The notes beneath the pieces were generated by a model. That model did not search any database, was not told where the DNA came from, and saw nothing but the letters and a program-made list of their open reading frames with translations. A stretch of DNA of 64,000 bases from contig NZ_VIGD01000001.1 of NCBI RefSeq assembly GCF_006569205.1, positions 173,065 through 237,064 of the forward strand, read 5' to 3'. The position numbers were made by a program, and so were the translations under genes. Shown one piece after another: positions 36,743-45,502 of this stretch. Within the stretch, counting starts at the first letter, position 1. Each line of letters begins with the position of its first letter. The DNA comes from Ureibacillus terrenus (GTDB lineage: Bacteria; Bacillota; Bacilli; Bacillales_A; Planococcaceae).

Positions 36743-36784
36743 CAAAAAAAATAAGAGACACCCCAAATGATTTGAAGTGTCCCA
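36743..36784 (-). terminator. Intrinsic terminator after the stalk-domain gene
   Basis: GAGACACCCCAAAT pairs with ATTTGAAGTGTCCC-type sequence (one mismatch region) and on the minus strand TTATTTTTTTT follows. Confidence 0.75.
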
Positions 36785-36812
36785 TTCATGATTGGTAACC
36801 CGATGTATCTAA

Positions 36813-37730
36813 TTAATTCCCTGCAAGTTCCTCGATAAAGTCGTATGGCACGTATGTTTTACGTGGCTCCAACAGTGCAGGCGCCTTAGCGAACTGTTTC
36901 GTTGTTTGGTTTTGGATGTAGCTTGTTTTGCCTCTCGTAATGATATAGAAAACGCAGCCCTTGGATACAACCGCTCCATTCCCGGTGGAATCCACCCTGT
37001 ATCCAAGCTGTTCGGCTATCAATCTTAACGGCACCATTTTCACATTGTTGATATAATAGTGATCCTGTTCCGCAATTTTATATGCTTTCTCTATATTTGA
37101 TGCTTGTTGCCCATTCTCATCCCGTTCCAACACGATGACCTTTGACGGGCCTGTTTGTGCCGGATAGGATTCAAGCACAACTTCATAGAAAATCAGTACT
37201 TCCTTATCGATCACCGAGTCTTTCTTTAATTTTTTGCCGGATAAATTGATAATTTCCGTTTTTTCATCAAAGTGAATGTACAAATCTTTGGCCGCATTTA
37301 AAAACTTTTGGTCGAATTTGTCCAACTGAACCGTGCCCGGATTGTCCGTATTAACAATGACCACATCCGGCGAATATTGAGGCGGATAAATCATGATCAT
37401 CGGCTTTGTACCATCGACAAAGGCGGTTATCTTCATGCCCTCTTTCAATTCAACCGCATTTCCGGCATTATCAAATACCAAAGTTTCATCATCGAAGTAA
37501 AAACCAAAAGGATTTTGTTCCGAATCAATTGTGGCAAAGAATTGGCCGTTCTCTTGTTTCGAGATTTTACTGATTGTTCCGCTCACCTGAAAATAGTTGA
37601 ATTGAACCTCCGCCTTTTTTTCCACAGTCTCGTTGGGAGCGTTTTCTTTCGCTTGTACGCGCGCGTCCGGGAGCACTGCAAAGCTGCCGAGCAATGCCAA
37701 TGCACAAAGAGTTGACAAGGTTTTTTTCAT
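36813..37730 (-). CDS. Secreted protein with C-terminal copper-amine-oxidase-like (stalk) domain
   Basis: 305 residues. Residues 1-27 are a Sec signal peptide (MKKTLSTLCALALLG, cleavage likely after VQA). The middle part (about 40-205) is a beta-rich domain I do not recognise. The last 80 residues (YYINNVKMVPLRLIAEQLGYRV to YVPYDFIEELAG) are a Cu_amine_oxidN1-type domain, common in surface proteins of Bacilli and Clostridia and not an enzyme by itself. ATG 37730 follows AAAGGAGAG; 11 codons upstream are open but unlikely. Confidence 0.8.
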   Translation of the reverse strand: MKKTLSTLCALALLGSFAVLPDARVQAKENAPNETVEKKAEVQFNYFQVSGTISKISKQENGQFFATIDSEQNPFGFYFDDETLVFDNAGNAVELKEGMKITAFVDGTKPMIMIYPPQYSPDVVIVNTDNPGTVQLDKFDQKFLNAAKDLYIHFDEKTEIINLSGKKLKKDSVIDKEVLIFYEVVLESYPAQTGPSKVIVLERDENGQQASNIEKAYKIAEQDHYYINNVKMVPLRLIAEQLGYRVDSTGNGAVVSKGCVFYIITRGKTSYIQNQTTKQFAKAPALLEPRKTYVPYDFIEELAGN

Positions 37731-37830
37731 GCTTTCTCTCCTTTCTTTTTTGTTTTCGTTCAATTAGTCGAATGGAAGCGGAAAAGGTTACAAAGTTCCC
37801 CAAAAATTTCTTTTTCCGGTTGTTTTTCAA

Positions 37831-37857
37831 AATAAAAAGGGGGAATATCTCCCCCTC
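37831..37857 (-). terminator. Intrinsic terminator after dynA
   Basis: AGGGGGA and TCCCCCT pair around a 4-5 nt loop; on the minus strand TTTTATTTTG follows. Confidence 0.75.
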
Positions 37858-37861
37858 TTCC

Positions 37862-40800
37862 TTATTTCAACTCCACCTTCTGCAATTGTTGATATATTTC
37901 TTTCCAAGTCTCCAAACGGCTTTCTTCCTGCAATAACAGACGCTCTGTGTGGATTTGATTCATCGCTTGGTGGTAAATATGCTTGCGCAATCCTTCCGCT
38001 TCCTTCGCAATTTGCTCTTTCGCCCAGTCCATCATCCGCTGCTTTTCTTCTTCCAAATAACGCTCCGCATCCGGTTTTGTCATATCTTCCAACGCTTGTT
38101 TCAACTGTTCCTTCTCATTCTTTTCAAAGAAGGATTTCGTGTTCTTGAAGTAGGATTTCACGGATGCATATTTATTGAAGTCTTCAAATGGACCTTCAAA
38201 ATCCAATAATTCCGCATCTTCGAATTCATAAGCGATAAATGAGAAGCTCGGATTCATTTCTTTCAAAGAACGGCTTTCTTCTTTGAAACGTTCTTTGATT
38301 TGTTTTTGAATGAATTGGGCGATGCGGAAATTCGTCACCCGAAGCTCCTGGGCAAAGTCGAATTTCAATGAACTCAATGTTTCTTTCAATGCTTTGCTTA
38401 AAGCTTCCTGAGGCGATAATGCCGCAAAAGTCGATGGATTATAACTTTCTCTGAAAAAGTCAGGATAACGGTAATATACCCGTTGCAGTACGTAATATAA
38501 TAATTCATCGAGCTCTTGTTTCGTATCGCTTTCAATCATGCTGGTAGACGCACTGCTGTAATGCTTTTCCACATAATTTTCTAATTGGGCGAGTTCTTCC
38601 AGGCGCTCATCTTTCCGTTTTAAGTTTTCCTCTGTTTGCGTGATTAAATCGGACAAGCGTTGATGGGTTTTTTCCACTTCCTCATGAAGCGCTTGGATTG
38701 CGATGGATGCAAGGTCTTCGTTCAAGAAACGGTAAAAGGCTTCTTCAAATGGCTGCATGCCGGAAGCATATTCCGCTTTTTCCTGCTTTTCACGCAACGC
38801 AAGCAAACTGGACACACCAAACAATTTAGGGAATCGGATGCCAAAACGCTGCAATTCATTGCGGACGTATGCCTTCACTTCTTCCGCTTCCTCTTCATTT
38901 TTTGCCAAGTCGATGGCATTCACAATAAAGAACATTTTATCCAATTCAAAGGCATCTTTTACGCGGCCCAACTGGATCAGGAATTCCCGGTCCGCCTTTG
39001 CGAAGGCATGGTTGTAATATGTCACAAAGAGAATGGCATCGGCGTTGCGGATGTATTCAAATGCAACCCCTGTATGCCGGGCGTTGATGGAATCCGCCCC
39101 AGGCGTGTCGACAAGTGTCACGCCCATGCGGGTCAGCGGGCAATCATAATAGAAATTGATGTTATCCACAAAGCAGGAGCGTCTTTCCTCGGCAACAAAA
39201 CGTTCAAACTCTTCCCTGTTTACACGGAGCACCTCGCCGAGTTTTCCGATGTATTCCGGATAGCCTTCCTGATAGGCGCGGATAAAGGATTTATGGACAT
39301 TCAACCGCTCATCCTTCAATTCAACATTCAAAGCTTCTTCAGCGCGGTTGAAAGCCTCCTCCAACGATTGCACAGTCATTCCAATCGCTTCATAGGCAAA
39401 CTGAATATCCTCCAATAATTGCTCCTTCGTCTTCAGCTGCACATCGGCTGTTTCGTGAGGATGGTTTGCATCGACAGGCCGGATTTTGTTGATTGCCGCC
39501 GTTGTCGGGTTTGGGGACACCGGCAATACTTTTTCGCCCATCAATGCGTTGGAAAAGCTGGATTTTCCTGCACTGAAAGCGCCGAATAAGGCAATCGTAA
39601 AATCTTTATGTTCAAGTCTTTCCACCTTTTTCAACAAGAAGTCGGCCACTTCTTCAAAGCCTTCAACCCGCTTTACAAGGTTTGCGGTGCGGACGGCGTT
39701 TTCAACCACTTCTTCACCTTTCACCGATAGGTTGACTTGCTCCGGTGCAAGTTCAGCGTATTCCTCCTCTTTTTGCTCCTTCTTCAACATGGACGGATCA
39801 AATAATCGGACTTCTTTCAGTTCTTGTTCAAATTGTTTTTCCCATTGTTCCTTTTTCTTTTTCGCTTCATCCCTAATATTTTTGGAAGCATGGACAAGCT
39901 GCCGCTCCAGGAAGGATTTCCGTTCGTCCATTTCGGAAATGCTTTGAATCGCCTTCACTTTCTTCTCTAAATGTTTCAATTTTTGCCGGACAGGCGCCTG
40001 GGATGTTACGCTGATTTCTTGCAATAACGGTATTTGGCTTTCTTTCCAGGCATCCGTTTCACGGATAAAATAGCGGCGTGTTGCCTCCCTTACCCGATTG
40101 GCAAAGTTCAATACCGCATCTCCCGTTACAATGGCATTTTTCTGCACGCATTCTTCAATCAGACTGAACGGCGCATCAAAGGCCATGGCGTCAATTTGGC
40201 TTGCCCTATCATCCGTTAACGCACCGACATCTTTCAATTGCTGCTTCATCAAAGATTTCATGTGGCCGATAACTTGTGATTGCAAAATGGATTGATATTG
40301 GTCATAAACATCTTTCTTGCGGCGCTCGATTTCTTCCTGCGTTTTCTTTTTCCAACCGAATAAGCCCCCCACTTTAAATCCTTCTTGCTGGCTTTCCAAA
40401 TAAAGACGCAATTTTTCGCGGAAATCGGCAGGGATAATGGCCGCATTTTCCAATATGTCATTGCGTTTTACTTTGAAACTTTCTTCCCAATTTTCAAGTG
40501 AGAACAAATTCGTTTGGAGTTTTAATTTCTCATATTGTTCCAATAAATCTTCACGGTTTTCCCATTCATCGGCCGATAAAACTTCGGAGAACTCTTCGAA
40601 ACGGGCATTTTTTTCTTCTTCCAAAAATGCCAAGTGTTCACTTTGCATTTTTTTCAGCGTGTTTTCGGCGGTTTCCAAAAGCCGTTCCTGCCAATGCTCC
40701 ATGGAATCCATCACAATGCTTTTTACCTTTTCAAAATCATTGTGCGGATGATCATGCTGCTTCAGCGAAGTGAAAAAGATCCCTTTCGGTTCCACTCCCC

Positions 40801-41482
40801 ACGCTTTAAAGGAATTGTATACGGATTGTTTATATTCCTCGAAGGAAAGTTCATTTTCATTATGTTTATCAATTTGATTGACAATTAAATACACATTTGG
40901 ATTATATTTCATTAACTGTTTTGTAAATTGGAAGTTCAATTCGGACTGAACATGGTTGTAATCCATTGTGTAAAATACAATATCCGCGATGTGCAATGCG
41001 GATTCCGTACTCATCCGGTGGGCATCATCCGTCGAATCGACCCCCGGTGTATCCATCACCGTCACCCCGGCCGGCAATTTGGAATCTTTGTGACCGATTT
41101 CAATCTGCGTGACAAGTTCCCCGTTTTTGCTCAATTCTTTGACTGTTTTTATATCGTAACCTGCTTCGAATTTAACAGGTTTATCATCTTTCATATAACA
41201 AATCGCAAAATCTTCATCCGATTTGTGCACTTTTACAATATTTGCGCTCGTAGGAATGGGGCTTGACGCCAAAATATCTTCTCCTGATAATGCGTTGATT
41301 ATGCTGGATTTCCCGGCGGAAAAATGGCCCGCAAATCCAATTACATATTCTTTTTGCAACAGTTTTTTCGCAAACAAATGAAGCTTTTCCATCCGCTCTT
41401 CATCTTCATTATGTTTGAACACTATGTATTGAATTGCGGCCTGTTGTAGCAGCTCTTCAATTTTCTCGTCGAAAGTATTCAT
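37862..41482 (-). CDS. dynA: Bacterial dynamin DynA with two GTPase modules
   Basis: 1206 residues, the length of a tandem dynamin such as B. subtilis DynA (YpbR). Module 1 has G1 GHFSAGKSSIINAL near residue 47, then PTSANIV, DTPGVDST and NQIDKH. Module 2 has GAFSAGKSSFSNALMG near residue 645, NPTTAAIN, DTPGADSI and NAIDLAK. Long coiled-coil stretches lie between and after them. DynA tethers and fuses membranes and helps against pore-forming agents and phage. ATG 41482 follows AAAGGGG; a longer frame to 41593 has no ribosome site. Confidence 0.93.
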   Translation of the reverse strand: MNTFDEKIEELLQQAAIQYIVFKHNEDEERMEKLHLFAKKLLQKEYVIGFAGHFSAGKSSIINALSGEDILASSPIPTSANIVKVHKSDEDFAICYMKDDKPVKFEAGYDIKTVKELSKNGELVTQIEIGHKDSKLPAGVTVMDTPGVDSTDDAHRMSTESALHIADIVFYTMDYNHVQSELNFQFTKQLMKYNPNVYLIVNQIDKHNENELSFEEYKQSVYNSFKAWGVEPKGIFFTSLKQHDHPHNDFEKVKSIVMDSMEHWQERLLETAENTLKKMQSEHLAFLEEEKNARFEEFSEVLSADEWENREDLLEQYEKLKLQTNLFSLENWEESFKVKRNDILENAAIIPADFREKLRLYLESQQEGFKVGGLFGWKKKTQEEIERRKKDVYDQYQSILQSQVIGHMKSLMKQQLKDVGALTDDRASQIDAMAFDAPFSLIEECVQKNAIVTGDAVLNFANRVREATRRYFIRETDAWKESQIPLLQEISVTSQAPVRQKLKHLEKKVKAIQSISEMDERKSFLERQLVHASKNIRDEAKKKKEQWEKQFEQELKEVRLFDPSMLKKEQKEEEYAELAPEQVNLSVKGEEVVENAVRTANLVKRVEGFEEVADFLLKKVERLEHKDFTIALFGAFSAGKSSFSNALMGEKVLPVSPNPTTAAINKIRPVDANHPHETADVQLKTKEQLLEDIQFAYEAIGMTVQSLEEAFNRAEEALNVELKDERLNVHKSFIRAYQEGYPEYIGKLGEVLRVNREEFERFVAEERRSCFVDNINFYYDCPLTRMGVTLVDTPGADSINARHTGVAFEYIRNADAILFVTYYNHAFAKADREFLIQLGRVKDAFELDKMFFIVNAIDLAKNEEEAEEVKAYVRNELQRFGIRFPKLFGVSSLLALREKQEKAEYASGMQPFEEAFYRFLNEDLASIAIQALHEEVEKTHQRLSDLITQTEENLKRKDERLEELAQLENYVEKHYSSASTSMIESDTKQELDELLYYVLQRVYYRYPDFFRESYNPSTFAALSPQEALSKALKETLSSLKFDFAQELRVTNFRIAQFIQKQIKERFKEESRSLKEMNPSFSFIAYEFEDAELLDFEGPFEDFNKYASVKSYFKNTKSFFEKNEKEQLKQALEDMTKPDAERYLEEEKQRMMDWAKEQIAKEAEGLRKHIYHQAMNQIHTERLLLQEESRLETWKEIYQQLQKVELK

Positions 41483-41578
41483 GCAACAAATACCCCTTTG
41501 CCTCAATTTTGTCACAATTATAATATTATCATGCTTTTCAAGGAAAATCGCTAGAAAATAAAAAGATTTTTTTGGCAA

Positions 41579-41602
41579 ATAAAAAAGCGCCAATGATTGG
41601 CA
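41579..41602 (-). terminator. Intrinsic terminator of the 26-residue peptide unit
   Basis: On the minus strand GCCAAT and ATTGGC pair with a tiny CATTG-type loop, followed by GCTTTTTTATTT. It begins right after the stop codon of the small gene. Confidence 0.7.
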
Positions 41603-41683
41603 CTATTTCGAAACATTTTTCAGGATATAAGCACCGATCCCAAAGTACGCAACAATCGTCATGGCAATAAACACGTACACCAT
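41603..41683 (-). CDS. Small single-span membrane peptide, 26 residues
   Basis: ATG 41683 is followed by 26 codons to TAG; the product is almost all membrane helix (VYVFIAMTIVAYFGIGAYIL) with a KNVSK tail, so the C-terminus is probably cytoplasmic. AAGGGGA lies 8 nt upstream. A start at ATG 41701 (32 residues) is possible but has no ribosome site. The unit has its own TATAAT, Fur box and terminator. It lies between dynA and the oxidase operon. No such family comes to mind; small subunits of oxidases or transporters look similar. Confidence 0.65.
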   Translation of the reverse strand: MVYVFIAMTIVAYFGIGAYILKNVSK

Positions 41684-41702
41684 CCAAAAGATCCCCTTCA
41701 TT

Positions 41703-41730
41703 AATAATGATAATCTTTATCAAAATTATA
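41703..41730 (-). promoter_or_regulatory. Promoter with Fur box in front of the 26-residue peptide
   Basis: 41703-41721 reads AATAATGATAATCTTTATC, 16 of 19 matches to the classical Fur box and 14 of 15 to the 7-1-7 form TGATAATnATTATCA (41708-41722). TATAAT on the minus strand (41730-41725) sits directly in front, so bound Fur would cover the transcription start. The -35 is weak (TTTCAT). Confidence 0.65.
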
Positions 41731-42055
41731 CATAATAATCAAAACAGATGAAATATACAAATTTCAATTTATTTCGAGTTTTTCTTTTATAAAAAAAGGT
41801 AATTAAATTACAAAAGATGCAAATCGGCTGTCGACAAACTGAGGCGAAGGATTCAAACAAGGCTACCGGAAATTGTTGATTGCTTCTTTTTAAAGAAAGG
41901 GGTGTTCTTTCATGAATAAAAAATGAAGCTGTTCTTTGCCGGAAATCCATGAATCTTCAGCCGGATATTCAGCCCGTTCGATTCCGTTCGACACACAACA
42001 ACACGAAAGTGCATCTTTAGCTTTTCACAGTAATTTCACATTTCCATCCAAGAAC

Positions 42056-42071
42056 TGTGATTTTTATCACA
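42056..42071 (+). promoter_or_regulatory. FNR/CRP-type palindrome upstream of the oxidase operon
   Basis: TGTGATTTTTATCACA is a perfect TGTGA-N6-TCACA palindrome, the Fnr consensus in Bacillus, 70 bp upstream of the first oxidase gene. The rest of the 41731-42140 gap holds no gene. Confidence 0.6.
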
Positions 42072-42140
42072 TCTAAGAGGATTTATTTTTATTATGATGA
42101 ACGTGAAGTAACACAATTGAAATATTTAGGAGGGAGAGAC

Positions 42141-42269
42141 ATGTCAAATCACAAAAAGCCTTCGTCAGAAGAAAATTTAAAAGGTACCCTATTAGCGACC
42201 TTCGGAGTGGGGCTGGTCATCATCATCTTCTGGGTACTTGCATTCGATCTGTACATCGGTCGTTTCTAA
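42141..42269 (+). CDS. Small subunit (IIa-like) of a ba3-type cytochrome oxidase
   Basis: 42 residues: a charged start (MSNHKKPSSEENLKG) and one membrane helix (VGLVIIIFWVLAFDLYI). A one-helix protein of this size directly in front of subunit II is the pattern of Thermus ba3 oxidase subunit IIa and of related Bacillus clusters. ATG has AGGAGGGAG upstream. It is 43 nt before subunit II in the same operon. Too short for certain homology; the context makes it convincing. Confidence 0.75.
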   Translation: MSNHKKPSSEENLKGTLLATFGVGLVIIIFWVLAFDLYIGRF

Positions 42270-42312
42270 ACTATTAAGCTCGCTTCTAACAACTTGAGTA
42301 GGAGGGAAAACA

Positions 42313-42804
42313 ATGGAAATACACAAGTATGAGAAATGGTGGATGATTTTCGGAACAGGTACGCTGATCGTGTTCCTTATCATCCTCGGTGTAAGCGCAT
42401 TCCATGGAGGAACTCATCCAAACAATTCCAAATGGACGATCAACTACGAAAATGTCGATCAAATCGAACCATTCAACAATCCTGGATTACACAAAGTTGA
42501 AGGAAAAGACTGGGATTACGAAGTTGTGCTTGTTGCGCAAGCATTCGCTTACAATCCAACTGAAATTGAAATCCCGGTAGGATCTAAAGTTCGTTTCATC
42601 GCTACTACAAAAGACGTTATTCACGGACTCGAGGTTGCAGGAACAAACATCAACATGATGCTTGAACCTGGTTATGTATCTGAAAAAATTACAACTTTAG
42701 ATAAAGCCGGAACGTATACAATCGTATGTAACGAGTACTGCGGTACAGGTCACGCATTGATGTACTCTACATTAAAGGTGGTGGACAATAATGACAACAA
42801 CTAA
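42313..42804 (+). CDS. cbaB: Cytochrome oxidase subunit II, ba3 type
   Basis: 163 residues. One N-terminal membrane helix (about 13-30), then a cupredoxin domain outside the membrane. The CuA site is CNEYCGTGHALM with its two Cys, His and Met, plus the earlier His in VIHGLEV. It takes electrons from a cytochrome c and passes them to subunit I. The 3' end overlaps the subunit I start by 14 bp. The single membrane helix marks the B-family (ba3) form. Confidence 0.93.
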   Translation: MEIHKYEKWWMIFGTGTLIVFLIILGVSAFHGGTHPNNSKWTINYENVDQIEPFNNPGLHKVEGKDWDYEVVLVAQAFAYNPTEIEIPVGSKVRFIATTKDVIHGLEVAGTNINMMLEPGYVSEKITTLDKAGTYTIVCNEYCGTGHALMYSTLKVVDNNDNN

Positions 42805-44485
42805 GGAAACGGTGCAAAGCACTGCAACTTCAAGCTTGAAAAAGCAGCTTGAATTTGTTGATAAAAAAGATGGAAAATTGGCATTAGCTTACATTTATGT
42901 CGCATTCATAGCAGTATTTTTAGGTGGTACAGCCGGACTATTACAAGTTTTAGTTCGTTCAGGTAAATTTGAACTTCCAAGTTTCCTAAACTACTATCAA
43001 GTATTGACAGTGCACGGCGTATTACTCGGACTTGTATTGACTACTTTCTTCATTATGGGATTCCAAACAGCTGCTGTCAGCCGAACTAGCGGTACATTCA
43101 CAAATAAACAACGCACAATCGGCTGGGTAGGTTTCTGGCTTGCAACAATCGGATTAGTTGCAGCAGCGGCAATGGTCTTAACAAATCAAGCTTCTGTCCT
43201 TTATACATTCTATGCGCCATTGAAAGCTCACTGGGTATTCTACCTTGGCTTGGCATTAGTGGTTGTAGGTTCATGGATTACAGGTTTAGCACAAGCGATG
43301 CGTTTTGTTCAATGGAGAAAAGAACATAAAGGTCAAAGCACACCATTATTATCCTTTATGGCTGTAGTTAACAACCTCTTATGGTTCATCGCTACATTGG
43401 GTGTAGCAATAGAAGTATTATTCCAATTGATTCCTTGGTCCATGGGCTTGGTTGAACGTGTGGATGTATTATTATCCCGTACTCTATTCTGGTACTTCGG
43501 TCACGCATTGGTTTATTTCTGGTTATTGCCTGCTTACATGGTTTGGTATGTTGTCATTCCAAAAGTCATTGGCGGAAAAATCTTCTCTGAATCTTTGGCA
43601 AAATTGGCTTTCATGTTGTTCTTGATCCTTTCAGTGCCGGTTGGTCTACACCACCAATTCACTGAACCAGGTATCGATCCATTATGGAAATTTATTCAAA
43701 CAGTCTTAACGTTCTTCGTTGTTGTTCCATCTTTAATGACTGCCTTCTCCATGTTCGCAACATTTGAAATGCGTGGTCGCGAACTTGGCGCTAAAGGCGT
43801 ATTCGGTTGGTTCAAAAAATTGCCTTGGAGCGATTCAAGATTCTTATTGCCATTCATTGGTATGGTTGCCTTCATTCCTGGTGGTGCCGGCGGTATCGTT
43901 AACGCATCTTACCAAATGAACGAACTTGTACACAACACAATTTGGGTAACAGGTCACTTCCACTTGACTGTAGCAACTGCTGTTGCGTTAACATTCTTCG
44001 GAACAGCCTTCTGGTTAATACCACACCTAAATGGCAGAAAATTAACAAAACGCGCAAACAGCATGGCTAACTGCGCAGGTATTTTATGGGCTATCGGTAT
44101 GACAATCATGTCAAGTGCCATGCACATTGCAGGTTTACTCGGTGCGCCACGTCGTTCCGCTTACTCCGAATATGGCGGTTCAGAACAAGCAGCTGAATGG
44201 ATTTCTTACCAAATTACGCAAGCAATTGGTGGTTCAATCCTATTCATCGCCATCTTAGTGATTACTGGATTAATCATTTACCTTGGATTCTTCGCACCGA
44301 AAGGAGAAGAAGAATTCCCTGTTGCGGAAGTTGCACCAGGTGCAGAAAAAGTACCTGCAGCCCTTGAAAACTTCAAACTTTGGGGAATTATCATGATTGC
44401 GGTGATCATCTTTGCATACACAATTCCAATCATCGATATCATCCAAAACTCTCCTCTTGGTTCTATCGGCTACAAATTGTGGTAA
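42791..44485 (+). CDS. cbaA: Cytochrome oxidase subunit I, ba3 type
   Basis: 564 residues with 13 or so membrane helices. The haem-copper ligands are visible: VHGVLLG (first haem His), WYFGHALVYFWLLPAYM (CuB His and Tyr), LHHQFTEP (two CuB His) and WVTGHFHLTVA (haem His pair). It reduces oxygen to water and pumps protons. B-family oxidases work at low oxygen, which fits the FNR-like site upstream. Codon use is strongly biased, as in highly expressed genes. Confidence 0.94.
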   Translation: MTTTKETVQSTATSSLKKQLEFVDKKDGKLALAYIYVAFIAVFLGGTAGLLQVLVRSGKFELPSFLNYYQVLTVHGVLLGLVLTTFFIMGFQTAAVSRTSGTFTNKQRTIGWVGFWLATIGLVAAAAMVLTNQASVLYTFYAPLKAHWVFYLGLALVVVGSWITGLAQAMRFVQWRKEHKGQSTPLLSFMAVVNNLLWFIATLGVAIEVLFQLIPWSMGLVERVDVLLSRTLFWYFGHALVYFWLLPAYMVWYVVIPKVIGGKIFSESLAKLAFMLFLILSVPVGLHHQFTEPGIDPLWKFIQTVLTFFVVVPSLMTAFSMFATFEMRGRELGAKGVFGWFKKLPWSDSRFLLPFIGMVAFIPGGAGGIVNASYQMNELVHNTIWVTGHFHLTVATAVALTFFGTAFWLIPHLNGRKLTKRANSMANCAGILWAIGMTIMSSAMHIAGLLGAPRRSAYSEYGGSEQAAEWISYQITQAIGGSILFIAILVITGLIIYLGFFAPKGEEEFPVAEVAPGAEKVPAALENFKLWGIIMIAVIIFAYTIPIIDIIQNSPLGSIGYKLW

Positions 44486-44508
44486 TAAAAAAGCAACTGA
44501 ATGCATAC

Positions 44509-44541
44509 TCCCTCCCCGAACAAACGGGGAGGGATTTTTTT
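44509..44541 (+). terminator. Intrinsic terminator after the oxidase operon
   Basis: TCCCTCCCCG pairs with CGGGGAGGGA around AACAAA, then TTTTTTT. Confidence 0.92.
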
Positions 44542-44599
44542 CTGCACCTTTTAAATATTAAAATATTGTGAACTTTTTTTCAACAGCCAATTTATAACT

Positions 44600-45340
44600 T
44601 TACATCATGATGCCTCCATCCACATGCAATATGTGCCCTGTAATGTAATTTGATTCATCGGACGCCAAGAATAAATAAGCATTTGCGATGTCGTCAGGTT
44701 CTCCCAGCCTTTTTAAACTTGTAATCGATTCCATATAATTTAATATTTTTTCAGGCATTTTCTCCACCATTGTGGTTTTCGTAAATCCCGGAGCCACCGC
44801 ATTCACATTGATTCCCTTTTTGCCGAGTTCCTTTGCCCAAGTTTTCGTCATTCCCACAATGGCGGCCTTGGCTGCCGCATAATTTGTCTGACCGATGTTG
44901 CCATAGACACCGCTTACAGAAGATGTATTGATAATTTTTCCATATCCTTGCTCAATCATGACTTTTGCAACCGCTTGCGTACAATAAAATACGCCTTTCA
45001 AATTGACATCGATGACTGCATTAAACTGCTCTTCCGTCATTTTGACAAGCATTGCATCTCTCGTAATTCCTGCATTATTGATCAAAATGTCGATTTTACC
45101 ATAGCGTTCTTTCGCTTTTTCGACCATATTTTCCACTTCTTCTTTCACTGCCACGTTGACCGGGACAAAAAACACATCGTATCCTTGATTCCGATAGGAT
45201 TTTTCCAGCTCTTCCCCGGCTTCTTTTTGGATATCTGCGATAACGATTTTTGCGCCTTCCTCCAAAAATCTTTTCACAGCGGCCCTGCCAATCCCGTTTG
45301 CCCCACCAGTAATTATCGCAACTTTCCCCTTTAGTCTCAT
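44600..45340 (-). CDS. SDR-family 3-oxoacyl reductase (FabG/PhaB-like)
   Basis: 246 residues. TGGANGIGRAAV is the cofactor loop, NNAGITRDAM follows, and NTSSVSGVYGNIGQTNYAAAKAA holds the catalytic Ser, Tyr and Lys. The end (GHILHVDGGIMM) is typical of FabG and of acetoacetyl-CoA reductases. No fatty acid or polyhydroxyalkanoate genes are close, so the substrate is open. It stands alone. Confidence 0.85.
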   Translation of the reverse strand: MRLKGKVAIITGGANGIGRAAVKRFLEEGAKIVIADIQKEAGEELEKSYRNQGYDVFFVPVNVAVKEEVENMVEKAKERYGKIDILINNAGITRDAMLVKMTEEQFNAVIDVNLKGVFYCTQAVAKVMIEQGYGKIINTSSVSGVYGNIGQTNYAAAKAAIVGMTKTWAKELGKKGINVNAVAPGFTKTTMVEKMPEKILNYMESITSLKRLGEPDDIANAYLFLASDESNYITGHILHVDGGIMM

Positions 45341-45502
45341 GACGCTCTCCTTTTCTTTTTATTTTTTCAAAACAGACAATCATTGACATATTACGCCGAT
45401 GACACGACCTGTTTCAACAAATTTGATAAAATTATATTCCCAAAAATAAAAAAATATGCAAAAAATCCATATAGACTTTTTACATATATCTGTAATGAGA
45501 CA

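Noticed and set aside
38660..39418. Plus-strand open frame of 252 codons opposite dynA
   Set aside because: Antisense shadow of dynA module 2, composition unlike a protein, no ribosome site.
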